In this document: piece by piece, positions 44,910 through 53,392 of the stretch
Layout of the letters: the number at the start of each line of letters is the position of its first letter
How positions within the stretch are numbered: position 1 is the first letter of the stretch
Assembly: GCF_011758805.1 (NCBI RefSeq)
Contig: NZ_JAANOW010000001.1
Location: 372,001-436,000, forward strand
Direction: 5' to 3'
DNA from: Mycolicibacterium fluoranthenivorans
GTDB taxonomy: Bacteria > Actinomycetota > Actinomycetes > Mycobacteriales > Mycobacteriaceae
DNA length: 64,000 nt
Program-made: the position numbers and the translations under genes
Notes under the pieces: model-generated
What the model saw: only the letters and a program-made list of their open reading frames with translations
What the model was told of the DNA's origin: nothing
Database searches by the model: none

Positions 44910-45773
44910 ATGCCCGGAGTGCAGGATCGCGTCGTCGTCGTCACCGGTGCCGGTGGTGGACTGGGCCGTGAATACGCCCTGACGCTGGCCCGTGAAGGGG
45001 CCAGCGTCGTCGTCAACGACCTCGGCGGTGCCCGTGACGGGTCCGGTGCCGGACACAACATGGCCGACCAGGTCGTCGAGGAGATCAAGGCCGCCGGTGG
45101 TCGTGCCGTCGCCAACTACGACAGCGTCGCCGAGTCCGCGGGTGCGGAGAACATCATCAAGACCGCCATCGACGAGTTCGGCAAGATCGACGGTGTGGTG
45201 AGCAATGCCGGCATCCTGCGTGACGGCACCTTCCACAAGATGACCTTCGAGCAGTGGGACGCCGTGCTGAAGGTACATCTGTACGGCGGTTACAACGTGA
45301 TCCGCGCCGCGTGGCCGCATTTCCGCGAGCAGAGCTTCGGCCGGGTGGTGGTGGCCACCTCCACCAGCGGTCTGTTCGGCAACTTCGGACAGGCCAACTA
45401 CGGTGCCGCCAAGCTCGGCCTGGTCGGGCTGATCAACACGTTGGCGCAGGAGGGTGCGAAGTACAACATCAAGACCAATGCCGTCGCGCCGATCGCGGCC
45501 ACCCGGATGACCCAGGACATCCTGCCGCCCGAGGTCTTCGAGAAGCTGACCCCCGAGTACGTGGCGCCGGTGGTGGCCTACCTGATGACCGAGGAACTGC
45601 CCGACACCGATTCGGTGTTCATCGTCGGTGGTGGCAAAGTGCAGCGCACCGCGCTGTTCCAGAACGACGGCGTCACCTTCACCCAGGTGCCCTCGGTCGA
45701 CGAGATCGCGGCCAAGTGGGGCGAGATCACCGATATGTCTGCCGCGCAGGCGGCGAGCTTCAAGCTCGGATGA
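44910..45773 (+). CDS. SDR dehydrogenase, MFE-2/hydroxyacyl-CoA dehydrogenase-like (Rv0148-like)
   Basis: A 287-residue SDR with T-G-A-G-G-G-L-G (12-19), N-D-L-G-G (36-40), S-N-A-G (98-101), catalytic Tyr164 and Lys168. The D-L-G-G-x-x-x-G-x-G segment after the second strand and the long insertion are typical of the dehydrogenase domain of peroxisomal multifunctional enzyme type 2, suggesting 3-hydroxyacyl-CoA or hydroxysteroid substrates. It ends by overlapping the quinone oxidoreductase start (ATGA), so the two act together. From memory Rv0148-Rv0149 of M. tuberculosis are arranged in the same way. Confidence 0.9.
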   Translation: MPGVQDRVVVVTGAGGGLGREYALTLAREGASVVVNDLGGARDGSGAGHNMADQVVEEIKAAGGRAVANYDSVAESAGAENIIKTAIDEFGKIDGVVSNAGILRDGTFHKMTFEQWDAVLKVHLYGGYNVIRAAWPHFREQSFGRVVVATSTSGLFGNFGQANYGAAKLGLVGLINTLAQEGAKYNIKTNAVAPIAATRMTQDILPPEVFEKLTPEYVAPVVAYLMTEELPDTDSVFIVGGGKVQRTALFQNDGVTFTQVPSVDEIAAKWGEITDMSAAQAASFKLG

Positions 45774-46735
45774 AAGCCCTTGTCGCACAATCCCTGACCG
45801 GTACCGAGGGGCTTGCCTACACCGATGTCGACGATCCCGTATCCCCGGATGCGGTGATCATCGACGTCGGCGCGGCCGGCGTCTGCTTCCCGGACCTGCT
45901 GCTGTTGCGCGGTGAATACCAGCTGAGGTTGGAACCCCCGTTCACCCCGGGGATGGAGGTGGCCGGAACCGTGCGTTCGGCTCCTGTCGAATCGGGATTT
46001 ACTGCTGGGCAGCGTGTTTCGGCATTCACCATGCTGGGTGGTTACGCGGAGCAGGTGGCGGTGGCGCCATCGAGTGTGGTGCCGACTCCCGAGGGCATCG
46101 ACGACGCGTCGGCGGCGGCTCTGCTGGGCAACTACTACACGATGTACTTCGCCCTGGCGCGCCGCGCGGCATTGCGGGCCGGGGAGACGGTGTTGGTCCT
46201 CGGTTCGGCCGGCGGTATCGGCGTGGCGAGTATCCAGATCGCCAAGGCGTTGGGGGCGCGGGTGGTGGCGTTGGTGCACCGGCCCGACGCCCTGGACTTC
46301 GTGTCCGGCGTGGGTGCCGACGTGGCCCTGCCGTTGACCGACGGCTGGCGCCAGGCGGTACTGGAGGCGACCGGCGGCCGCGGTGTGGATGTGGTGGTGG
46401 ACCCGGTCGGCGGTGATGCGTTCGATGACGCCATCCGGGTGCTGGCCCCCGAGGGCCGGCTGTTGGTCATCGGATTTGCTGCCGGACAAGGTATTCCGAC
46501 GGTCAAGGTGAACCGGCTGCTGCTGCGCAATGCCAGCGTGGTCGGCGTCGGGTGGGGCGAGTTCGTCCGGCAGTCCCCGGGCGCGCAGGCCGAGGTGGGT
46601 GCCGGTCTGGCGCAACTGGTGGCGGCGGGCTTGCGCCCGCCCGCACCGGTGAGCTACCCGTTGGCCGACGGGGCGGCGGGTCTGCAGGCGCTGGCCGACG
46701 GCAAGATCCGGGGCAAGCTCGTCCTCGTTCCGTAG
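45770..46735 (+). CDS. NADPH:quinone oxidoreductase, zinc-independent MDR family (Rv0149-like)
   Basis: A 321-residue medium-chain reductase. The Rossmann motif V-L-G-S-A-G-G-I-G-V-A-S-I-Q-I-A-K-A-L-G-A lies near residues 142-162; V-D-P-V-G-G and G-K-L-V-L-V-P at the end are typical of quinone oxidoreductase/zeta-crystallin types. The zinc-ligand Cys/His set is absent. It reduces quinones or acts as an enoyl reductase on unsaturated acyl chains. Translationally coupled to the SDR, so both probably work on successive steps of one pathway. Confidence 0.9.
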   Translation: MKALVAQSLTGTEGLAYTDVDDPVSPDAVIIDVGAAGVCFPDLLLLRGEYQLRLEPPFTPGMEVAGTVRSAPVESGFTAGQRVSAFTMLGGYAEQVAVAPSSVVPTPEGIDDASAAALLGNYYTMYFALARRAALRAGETVLVLGSAGGIGVASIQIAKALGARVVALVHRPDALDFVSGVGADVALPLTDGWRQAVLEATGGRGVDVVVDPVGGDAFDDAIRVLAPEGRLLVIGFAAGQGIPTVKVNRLLLRNASVVGVGWGEFVRQSPGAQAEVGAGLAQLVAAGLRPPAPVSYPLADGAAGLQALADGKIRGKLVLVP

Positions 46736-46744
46736 CCTGAAGCG

Positions 46745-47227
46745 GTGAGCACCCTCGGCGTCGTCCTGGTGGCCGTGGTCATCGCCATCGGCCTGGCCGG
46801 CATCGTGATACCGATCCTGCCCGGCGGGCTGTTGGTCTTCGCCGCGATCCTGGTCTGGGCGCTGGTCGAGCAGACCGCCGTGGGCTGGGTGACCCTCGGG
46901 GTCGCCGCGGCGTGCTTCGTCGCCGCCGAGGTGATCAAGTACACGTGGCCGGTGCGCCGGATGCGGGCCGCCGAGGTCGGCACCCGGAGCCTGGTGGCCG
47001 GCGGGGTGCTCGGTGTCATCGGGTTCTTCGTGGTGCCCGTGCTGGGCCTGGTTCTCGGTTTCGTCCTAGGGGTGTATCTGGCCGAGTTGGCCAAACGCCG
47101 GGATCAGCGCCGGGCGTGGGCGTCCACCGTGCACGCCGTCAAAGGTGTGGCGCTGTCGGTCGGGGTGGAGTTCACCGGGGCACTGCTGGCCACCATCGCC
47201 TGGGCCGTCGCGGTGCTTGCCTGGTGA
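46745..47227 (+). CDS. DUF456-family membrane protein
   Basis: A 160-residue protein of four hydrophobic segments (about 4-45, 50-66, 85-115, 130-158). It has the DUF456 features P-I-L-P-G-G (19-24), a repeated small-residue-rich helical hairpin and a basic K-R-R-D-Q-R-R loop (about 117-124). No function is established for the family. GTG at 46745 lies 9 bases after the oxidoreductase stop, so it belongs to the same transcript. Its stop codon lies inside the left arm of a perfect inverted repeat. Confidence 0.85.
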   Translation: MSTLGVVLVAVVIAIGLAGIVIPILPGGLLVFAAILVWALVEQTAVGWVTLGVAAACFVAAEVIKYTWPVRRMRAAEVGTRSLVAGGVLGVIGFFVVPVLGLVLGFVLGVYLAELAKRRDQRRAWASTVHAVKGVALSVGVEFTGALLATIAWAVAVLAW

Positions 47228-47276
47228 TTTCGGCGCGCTCGCGTGCGCTCAGCGCGCGTCAGCGCGCCGAAATCAC
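47224..47276. terminator. Perfect inverted repeat holding both stop codons of convergent genes
   Basis: Arms GTGATTTCGGCGCGCT (47224-47239) and its exact complement (47261-47276) surround a 21-base GC-rich loop. The TGA in the left arm ends the DUF456 gene; the mirror TGA in the right arm ends the PtpB-like gene. The stem would be a very strong bidirectional terminator. The same design, starting GATTT, recurs at 63549-63597. Confidence 0.85.
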
Positions 47277-48055
47277 TGATGCAGGGCGGCGCGCAGTCGG
47301 TCGAGTTGGTCGGGAGTCACTTCCGCGACGTCCAGGAAACCGCCGAGTGAGCCGTACTTCTCGTCGCGCACCCGCCACGCCGCGTCCAGGTACTCCTCGC
47401 GCACCCCGAGCACTTCGTCGGTCAGCCGGGCCTCGGCGAAGGTGATCACCTCGGAGGAGTCCGATCGGGCGCGCACCGATTCCAGGATCTGCTCGCGCAA
47501 CGGGGCGATCGCGTCATTGCTGCGCAGGAAGTCGGTCAGGATGGCCGCGCGGTCGATGCCGACGGCCTCCAGCACGGTCGCCACGGTGAATCCGGTGCGG
47601 TCCTTGCCGGCGAAGCAGTGCGCCAGCACGGGCTTGTGGTCGGCCAGCATCGCGATGACCTGCCGCACCGCGGTCTGGGCACCCGGTAGGGCGGGGAACT
47701 CCTCGTAGACCTCGGCCATGTAGCGCTTGGCCGACTCGGCGACGTCCTCGTCTGCGGGCGACTCGGACATCACCCGCTGAAAGGTCGATTCGTGCGGTGC
47801 GTCCTGCTCGCTGTCGTCGTCGAAGTGGAACGGCAGCAGATGCACGGCCACGCCGGCGGGCAGCAGGCCCCCGCCGCGGCGCTCCACCTCACGGTGCGAG
47901 CGCAGATCGACGATATCGGCGATGCCGAGCGCGGACAGGGTGGCACGACCGCTGTCGTCGAGCCGGCTCAATTCGCTGGAGCGGTACAGCAGGCCGGGAC
48001 GGATCCCGGTCTGCTCGGCGACGTCACGGAAGTTCCAGGCACCCGACAGTTCCAC
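47273..48055 (-). CDS. PtpB-like tyrosine/dual-specificity phosphatase (Rv0153c-like)
   Basis: A 260-residue phosphatase with the active-site loop H146-C-F-A-G-K-D-R-T-G155: Cys147 nucleophile, Lys151/Asp152 and Arg153, the P-loop variant of M. tuberculosis PtpB. The N-terminus N-F-R-D-V and D-L-R-S-H-R-E are family features. PtpB dephosphorylates phosphotyrosine and phosphoinositides and is exported by pathogens without a signal sequence; here no signal peptide is seen either. It starts 5 bases after fadE2, as in M. tuberculosis, although its presence in a probable environmental species argues for a housekeeping role. Confidence 0.92.
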   Translation of the reverse strand: MELSGAWNFRDVAEQTGIRPGLLYRSSELSRLDDSGRATLSALGIADIVDLRSHREVERRGGGLLPAGVAVHLLPFHFDDDSEQDAPHESTFQRVMSESPADEDVAESAKRYMAEVYEEFPALPGAQTAVRQVIAMLADHKPVLAHCFAGKDRTGFTVATVLEAVGIDRAAILTDFLRSNDAIAPLREQILESVRARSDSSEVITFAEARLTDEVLGVREEYLDAAWRVRDEKYGSLGGFLDVAEVTPDQLDRLRAALHQ

Positions 48056-48060
48056 GCTGA

Positions 48061-49287
48061 CTACTTTGTCACAGCCGCCGCAAACGCCGATTTCTCCCGG
48101 CCGAGTTCGGCACGGGCGATGGTGCGGATGTGCACCTCGTCGGGACCGTCGAAGAGGCGCATGGCGCGGTGCCAGGCGTACAGGCGGGCCAGCGGGAAGT
48201 CATCGGACACCCCGGCGCCGCCGTGTACCTGGATGGCGCGGTCGAGCACATTGCACGCGACCTGCGGGGCCACGGACTTGATCTGGGAGACCAGCACGTG
48301 CGCGGCCTTGTTGCCCTGCTGGTCGATGGTCCAGGCGGCCTTCTCGCACAGCAGCCGGGCTTGATCGATCTCATTGCGCGACTTGGCGATCTGCTCGCGC
48401 ACCACGCCCTGTTCGGCCAGCGGTTTACCGAAGGCGATGCGGGTCTGCACCCGGTCGATCATCAACGCCAACGCCCGCTCGGCCGCACCCAGGGCGCGCA
48501 TGCAGTGATGGATCCGGCCCGGCCCCAGCCGGGCCTGGGCGATCGCGAACCCGCTGCCTTCCTCGTGCAGCAGGTTCTCCACCGGCACGCGCACGTTGTC
48601 GAACACGATCTCGCAGTGCCCGTGCTGGTCCTGCCAGCCGAACACCGGCAACGACCGAAGGACGGTGACCCCAGGTGTATCTATGGGCACCAGGATCATC
48701 GACTGCTGCGCGTGGCTGGCGGCGTCGGGGTTGGTGCGGCCCATGACGATGAGCAGCTTGCAGCGCGGATCGGACGCCCCGGTGATCCACCACTTGCGAC
48801 CGTTGATGACGTAGTCCGAGCCGTCGCGCAGCATGGTGGTCTCGATATTGCGGGCATCGCTGGAGGCCACCGCGGGCTCGGTCATCGCGAATGCCGACCG
48901 GATCTCACCGTTGAGCAGGGGTTCCAGCCACTGCGTGCGCTGCGCCTCGTTGGCGAACAGGTGCAGGGTCTCCATGTTCCCGGTGTCCGGGGCGGCACAG
49001 TTGAGCACCTCGGGGGCGATCTCCATGCTCCAGCCGCTCAGCTCGGCCAGCGGGGAGTACTCCAGGTTGGTCAGTCCGGACTCGGCGGGCAGAAACAGGT
49101 TCCACAGCCCGGCCGCCTTGGCCTTGACCTTGAGTTCCTCGACCACCGGCGGCACCGTGTGGTCCTTGGGACCCATCTGGTCGCGATAGGCGTGATACGA
49201 CGCCTCGGCCGGGAACACGTTCTCGACCATGAAGTCGGAGAGCCGCTTGTGGTAATCAGCCGCCTTGGCAGACATCGCGAAGTCCAT
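48061..49287 (-). CDS. fadE2: Acyl-CoA dehydrogenase (FadE2-like)
   Basis: A 408-residue acyl-CoA dehydrogenase. Features: A-F-A-M-T-E-P-A-V-A-S-S-D (FAD/substrate region, about 133-145), N-G-R-K-W-W-I-T-G (about 163-171) and C-terminal Q-V-H-G-G-A-G-V-S-D-D-F-P-L-A (about 355-369). The eukaryotic ACAD10/11-like length and the Asp-rich end fit FadE2. The flavoprotein oxidises an acyl-CoA, chain length unknown. ATG at 49287 is chosen over codons upstream that would overlap the operator. Overlying dyad CCACTTG-N6-CAAGTGG is 16 bases before the ATG. The ptpB-like gene follows. Confidence 0.92.
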   Translation of the reverse strand: MDFAMSAKAADYHKRLSDFMVENVFPAEASYHAYRDQMGPKDHTVPPVVEELKVKAKAAGLWNLFLPAESGLTNLEYSPLAELSGWSMEIAPEVLNCAAPDTGNMETLHLFANEAQRTQWLEPLLNGEIRSAFAMTEPAVASSDARNIETTMLRDGSDYVINGRKWWITGASDPRCKLLIVMGRTNPDAASHAQQSMILVPIDTPGVTVLRSLPVFGWQDQHGHCEIVFDNVRVPVENLLHEEGSGFAIAQARLGPGRIHHCMRALGAAERALALMIDRVQTRIAFGKPLAEQGVVREQIAKSRNEIDQARLLCEKAAWTIDQQGNKAAHVLVSQIKSVAPQVACNVLDRAIQVHGGAGVSDDFPLARLYAWHRAMRLFDGPDEVHIRTIARAELGREKSAFAAAVTK

Positions 49288-49302
49288 GACCGTCACGATA
49301 TG

Positions 49303-49322
49303 CCACTTGGTTAGACAAGTGG
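49303..49322. promoter_or_regulatory. Operator-like dyad upstream of fadE2
   Basis: CCACTTG-GTTAGA-CAAGTGG: perfect seven-base arms, six-base centre. Read on the fadE2 strand it contains AACCAAGTGG, the same ten bases seen before the aldehyde dehydrogenase gene. A TATCGT element between the dyad and the ATG could be the -10, implying a nearly leaderless mRNA. Confidence 0.65.
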
Positions 49323-49366
49323 AAGCAGGCATGGGTGCACCCCGCCCGCCTCCTTCGGCGAGGAGT

Positions 49367-50581
49367 TCACCGGCGAGGATGTTCCGCTGTTCTGAGCGTC
49401 ACGGCGGCGAGTAGACCGGACAGGACCGCCAGCCCGATGACGGTCCCGGCCACGGCCGGCCAGCCGGCGGTGTCGAAGGCCACCCCGCCGAACCAGCCGA
49501 CCACGCTGGAGCCGGCGTAGTAGCAGAGGTTGTACAGCGAGGAGGCCTGCGCCTTGCCCTCCGCGGCCGCGGTCCCCACCCAGCCCGAGGCGATCGAGTG
49601 GGCGCCGAAGAATCCGGCCGTGGCCAGAAGCAGCCCGGCCAGCACCGCAAAGATGTTGTCGCTGAGCGTGATCGCGGTGCCGGCGATCATCGTCGCGGTA
49701 GAGGCGAGCAGTACGGTGCGGCGGCCGTGCCGGCCTGCTTCGACGCCGGCACGTGCCGAAGCCCAGGTCCCGGCCAGATAGGCCAGGAACATCAGACTGA
49801 CCAACGTCTGCGGCAGGTGGAACGGCGCCGCCATCAGTCGGAAGCCCAGGAAGTTGTACATCGCGACGAACCCGCCCATCAGCAGGAAACCCTGGCCGAA
49901 CAGCACCAGCTGCCGGGGTGAGCGCAGATTGGCCAGCAGTTTGTGGCCCAGATCGCGGCTGCGCGACGGGATGAAGCCGCGTGCGCGCGGCGCAAGTTTG
50001 ACGAATGCCGTTGCCGCCAAGCCGCATAGCACCGCCACCGTGAGTACGCCGGCGCGCCAGCCGACGTACTGCGCGACCGGTCCGGTGACCAGCCGGCCGG
50101 CCAGGCCCCCGATCGTCGTACCCGCCACGTAGGTGCCCGCCGCGCGGGCGGCGTGACCGGATGCGATCTCCTCGGTCAGGTAGGCGATGGCGACGGCGGG
50201 GACACCGCCGAGCATCAGTCCTTCGAGCAGTCGGCCGCCGAGCAGCAGGCCGGCGGTCGGTGCGAATGGAACCAGCAGCCCGAGAACCGTTGCCGCGGCG
50301 ACGGAAATCGTCATCGCCTGAACCCGGCCGATCCGGTCGGCAAGCACCGACCACGGGATCACGCCGAGCGCCAGGCCGACGGTGGCGGCCGAGACGGTCA
50401 GCGCGGCGTGCGCGGCACCGGTGCCCAGATCGGCGGCGATCAGCGGCAGCACGGCCTGCGGCGAATACAGCTGTGCAAAGGTGGCGACGCCCGCGCAGAA
50501 CAACGCGGCCAGCAGCCTGCGGTACTCGGCCGACCCACGTGCATGTCCCCGCCAGGTCGCCGTGGTCGTCGCAGAAGTCAC
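49367..50581 (-). CDS. MFS transporter (YnfM-like)
   Basis: A 404-residue major facilitator with 12 hydrophobic helices. The L-A-D-R-I-G-R loop after helix 2 (about 81-87) and the G-T-Y-V-A-G-T-T-I-G-G-L-A-G-R motif of helix 5 (about 148-162) match the YnfM/arabinose efflux-like group of drug:H+ antiporters. Substrate unknown. A LysR regulator lies 46 bases upstream on the same strand; that orientation is less usual than the divergent arrangement, but a dyad in the gap suggests local control. Confidence 0.88.
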   Translation of the reverse strand: MTSATTTATWRGHARGSAEYRRLLAALFCAGVATFAQLYSPQAVLPLIAADLGTGAAHAALTVSAATVGLALGVIPWSVLADRIGRVQAMTISVAAATVLGLLVPFAPTAGLLLGGRLLEGLMLGGVPAVAIAYLTEEIASGHAARAAGTYVAGTTIGGLAGRLVTGPVAQYVGWRAGVLTVAVLCGLAATAFVKLAPRARGFIPSRSRDLGHKLLANLRSPRQLVLFGQGFLLMGGFVAMYNFLGFRLMAAPFHLPQTLVSLMFLAYLAGTWASARAGVEAGRHGRRTVLLASTATMIAGTAITLSDNIFAVLAGLLLATAGFFGAHSIASGWVGTAAAEGKAQASSLYNLCYYAGSSVVGWFGGVAFDTAGWPAVAGTVIGLAVLSGLLAAVTLRTAEHPRR

Positions 50582-50621
50582 TCAGACGACGGTAGGACCG
50601 CCCAAACGATGTGTCCAATGC

Positions 50622-50641
50622 ATGAATTTAGGTTAGTTCAT
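50622..50641. promoter_or_regulatory. Possible LysR-type site between lysR and MFS genes
   Basis: ATGAA-N10-TTCAT, in an A+T-rich patch, spans the stop codon of the LysR gene and lies 41 bases upstream of the MFS start. Short arms at this spacing fit LysR-type half sites but also occur by chance. Confidence 0.35.
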
Positions 50642-51509
50642 GACGATTCTGTATGACGAAATCGATCAGCCGCGCCGCCGCGGGCGGCACCTCCCGGGAG
50701 CCGTTCCAGGTCAGCCCGATCTGCCGTTTGGCGGACGCCTCGGTGAGCGGAACATAGGCCGCACCGGGTTCGGCGCGCTGCGGTCTGGGCACCGGGACGA
50801 CCGCCACCCCGAATCCCGCCGCCACCAGCCCTTCCATCGTCGGGATCTCCATGGCCTCGAAGACCACCGGCGGGTCGATCCCGGCCTCCTCGCACAGTTC
50901 GTCGGTCAGCTGGCGCAGCCCGAATCCCGGTGCCAGCCCGACGAATGGCTCGGCGCCCGCGTCGGCGAGCCGGATGCGGGTCCGTCGGGCGAAGGGGTGC
51001 TCGCGAGGTACCGCCAGACACAGCCGCTCCACGTAGAGGCCGCGCCACGGGAAGCCCGGCGGCCGCGGAGAGGTGACCGCGAGATCGGCCTGTCCGTCCG
51101 CGAGCCGTTCGACGATCTCGTGGGCGGCACCCTGGAACAGCTCGAATCGCACCCGGGGTGCCTCGGCCCGGAACCGCCGCAACAGTTCCGGAACGAACCC
51201 ACCGGCTTGCGAATGCAGGAACGCCAGCCGCACCAGGCCGGTCTCCGGGTCTCGCAGCGCGGCGATACGTTCGGTGGCCGAACGCATTTCGGCGATGCTG
51301 CGGCGGGCATGCTCGAGCAGGATCCGGCCGTAGGCGTTGAGCGCCAATCTGCGGTTGACCCGGTCGAACAACGGCGCACCCACCTGGGCCTCCAGCCGGG
51401 CCAGCGCTCGCGACAGCGTCGGCTGGCTGATGCCGAGCTCGGCCGCCGCGTCGGTGACGTGTTCGGTTTCGGCGAGCACGACGAACCACTGCAGCTCGTC
51501 GGAATCCAT
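50628..51509 (-). CDS. LysR-family transcriptional regulator
   Basis: A 293-residue LysR regulator. The N-terminal helix-turn-helix is F-V-V-L-A-E-T-E-H-V-T-D-A-A-A-E-L-G-I-S-Q-P-T-L-S-R (about 9-34), followed by the linker helix and a two-lobe effector domain with P-E-L-L-R-R-F and G-F-G-V-A-V-V-P segments. ATG at 51509 has GGGAGAG upstream and gives the usual start M-D-S-D-E-L-Q-W-F. It faces the response regulator gene across 46 bases and reads toward the MFS gene, its likely target. Confidence 0.9.
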   Translation of the reverse strand: MDSDELQWFVVLAETEHVTDAAAELGISQPTLSRALARLEAQVGAPLFDRVNRRLALNAYGRILLEHARRSIAEMRSATERIAALRDPETGLVRLAFLHSQAGGFVPELLRRFRAEAPRVRFELFQGAAHEIVERLADGQADLAVTSPRPPGFPWRGLYVERLCLAVPREHPFARRTRIRLADAGAEPFVGLAPGFGLRQLTDELCEEAGIDPPVVFEAMEIPTMEGLVAAGFGVAVVPVPRPQRAEPGAAYVPLTEASAKRQIGLTWNGSREVPPAAARLIDFVIQNRHELT

Positions 51510-51555
51510 ACCGATGACTCTCCCGGTCGGCGCAAGCTGTGACAAGCTGACTCGC

Positions 51556-52203
51556 ATGCAGGACTCGGCACAGAAGGTGCGTGTGGTGGTCGGTGATGAC
51601 CACCCGATGTTTCGCGACGGGGTGGTCCGGGCACTGGTGGCCAGCGGATCCATCGAGGTGGTCGCGGAGGCCGATGACGGAGTGGCCGCACTGGAGGCCA
51701 TCCGCACCCACACACCTGCGGTGGCGCTGCTGGATTACCGGATGCCGGGAATGGACGGCTCCGAGGTGGCGGCCGCGGTGACCCGCGACCAGCTGCCCAC
51801 CCGGGTGCTGCTGATCTCGGCCCACGACGAATCGGCCATCGTCTACAAGGCGTTGCAGGACGGCGCGGCCGGCTTCCTGTCCAAGGAGTCGACCCGCGGC
51901 GAGTTGGTCAGCGCCGTGCTGGACTGTGCGCGGGGACGCGATGTGATCGCCCCTGCGCTGGCCGCGTCGCTGGCCGGGGAGATCCGGCGCCGCCACGAGC
52001 CCGATGCGCCGACGCTGTCCGCCCGCGAGCGGGAGGTGCTCGGCATGATCGCCAGTGGGCTGAGCATCCCGGCGATGGCCAAGGAGCTGTATCTGGCGCC
52101 GTCCACGGTCAAGACCCACGTGCAACGGCTCTACGAGAAGCTCGGCGTCGGCGACCGGGCGGCCGCGGTGGCGGAGGCGATGCGGCGCAAGCTGCTCGAC
52201 TGA
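51556..52203 (+). CDS. NarL/FixJ-family response regulator
   Basis: A 215-residue response regulator. The receiver domain has Asp14/Asp15, phospho-acceptor Asp60 (L-L-D-Y-R-M-P-G), a Ser in L-L-I-S-A-H and Lys in F-L-S-K-E. The LuxR-type helix-turn-helix begins L-S-A-R-E-R-E-V-L (about 153-161) and contains Y-L-A-P-S-T-V-K-T-H-V. The histidine kinase gene starts one base after the stop, so they form a two-component pair. Target genes are not evident; the neighbouring acyl-CoA dehydrogenase has its own regulator. Confidence 0.93.
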   Translation: MQDSAQKVRVVVGDDHPMFRDGVVRALVASGSIEVVAEADDGVAALEAIRTHTPAVALLDYRMPGMDGSEVAAAVTRDQLPTRVLLISAHDESAIVYKALQDGAAGFLSKESTRGELVSAVLDCARGRDVIAPALAASLAGEIRRRHEPDAPTLSAREREVLGMIASGLSIPAMAKELYLAPSTVKTHVQRLYEKLGVGDRAAAVAEAMRRKLLD

Positions 52204-52204
52204 C

Positions 52205-53392
52205 GTGGCGCGCATCGTCGACTTCTTCGCGGCCGAACCGGTCCGGGTCTCCGCGGTGCTGCGATTACCGCTGATCGCGTTGATCGCGGTGCTGGTGTGG
52301 ATCTGGGAGGTCGACCACTGGCTGCCCGGTCTCTATGCGGTGGTGCTGGGCACGTACGCGATCGCCGCCGTGGTGTGGGTGCTGGTGGCGTTGCGGGGTC
52401 CGCTGCCGCGCTGGGCGGACTGGGCGTCCACGGGAGTCGACGTCCTCGTCATCGTGGTGCTGTGCCTGGTGTCCGGAGGTGCCACCGCGGCGCTGCTGCC
52501 GGTGTTCTTCCTGCTGCCCATCTCGGTGGCGTTCCAAGACCGGCCGTGGCTGACCGGCATCATCGGAACGCTCACGGCCGCAGCGTATTTGTCGGTGTGG
52601 ATCGTCTACTCCAAGCGCGATGACCGTATCGGCCTGCCCAATATGGTGTACACCCACTTCGGCTTCCTGATGTGGCTGGCGGTCGCGACCACCGCGTTGT
52701 GCCTTGTGCTGTCGCGTCGTTCGGCTCGGGTCAAGGCGCTGCTGGAGGTGCGCCGGCAACTGGTGTCGGAGGCGATGGCTGCCGACGAGCGGCGTCACCG
52801 CGAGGTGGCCGAGAACCTGCACGACGGCCCGTTGCAGAACCTGCTGGCCGCCCGGATGGAGCTCGACGAGATCCGCGAACGGCTGCCCGATCCCGCGCTG
52901 GACGCGGTGCACTCGGCGCTGCAGCAGACTGCGGCCCTGTTGCGCTCCGTCGTCACCGAACTGCACCCGCAGGTGCTCGCGCAGCTCGGTGTGACGGCCG
53001 GGGTTCGGGAGTTGGCGCGGCAGTTCGAATCTCGTGGGCAAGGCGAGGTGATCGCCGATCTGGAGGAGGTCGGCAAGCCGGAATCGGAGACGCTGATCTA
53101 CCGGGCCGCCCGGGAACTGCTGGCCAATGTCGGCAAGCACGCGCACGCCACGGTGGTGACGATCAGGCTGGCGCGCGTCGGCGACCGGGTGGTGCTGACG
53201 GTTGCCGACGACGGCGTCGGTTTCGATCCGTCCCTGGTCGCCGACCGGGTGGCCGCCGGCCATATCGGCCTGGGATCGCTGCTCGTTCGGGTCGATGCGA
53301 TGGGTGGGGACATGGATGTGGACTCGGCGCCGGGGCGCGGGACGACGGTCACGGTGACCTCCCCGCCGGAACCCGCCTTCGTCAGGCCGTGA
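52205..53392 (+). CDS. Sensor histidine kinase (HisKA_3 type)
   Basis: A 395-residue membrane kinase. Five or six hydrophobic helices (about 17-165) form the sensor with almost no extracellular loop, implying detection of a membrane or intramembrane signal. The dimerisation helix has the phosphorylated His206 in A-E-N-L-H-D-G-P-L-Q-N-L. The ATP domain carries A-R-E-L-L-A-N-V-G-K-H-A (N box, about 300-311) and V-A-D-D-G-V-G-F (G1). It phosphorylates the preceding regulator. The last 11 bases overlap the convergent acyl-CoA dehydrogenase gene. Confidence 0.93.
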   Translation: MARIVDFFAAEPVRVSAVLRLPLIALIAVLVWIWEVDHWLPGLYAVVLGTYAIAAVVWVLVALRGPLPRWADWASTGVDVLVIVVLCLVSGGATAALLPVFFLLPISVAFQDRPWLTGIIGTLTAAAYLSVWIVYSKRDDRIGLPNMVYTHFGFLMWLAVATTALCLVLSRRSARVKALLEVRRQLVSEAMAADERRHREVAENLHDGPLQNLLAARMELDEIRERLPDPALDAVHSALQQTAALLRSVVTELHPQVLAQLGVTAGVRELARQFESRGQGEVIADLEEVGKPESETLIYRAARELLANVGKHAHATVVTIRLARVGDRVVLTVADDGVGFDPSLVADRVAAGHIGLGSLLVRVDAMGGDMDVDSAPGRGTTVTVTSPPEPAFVRP

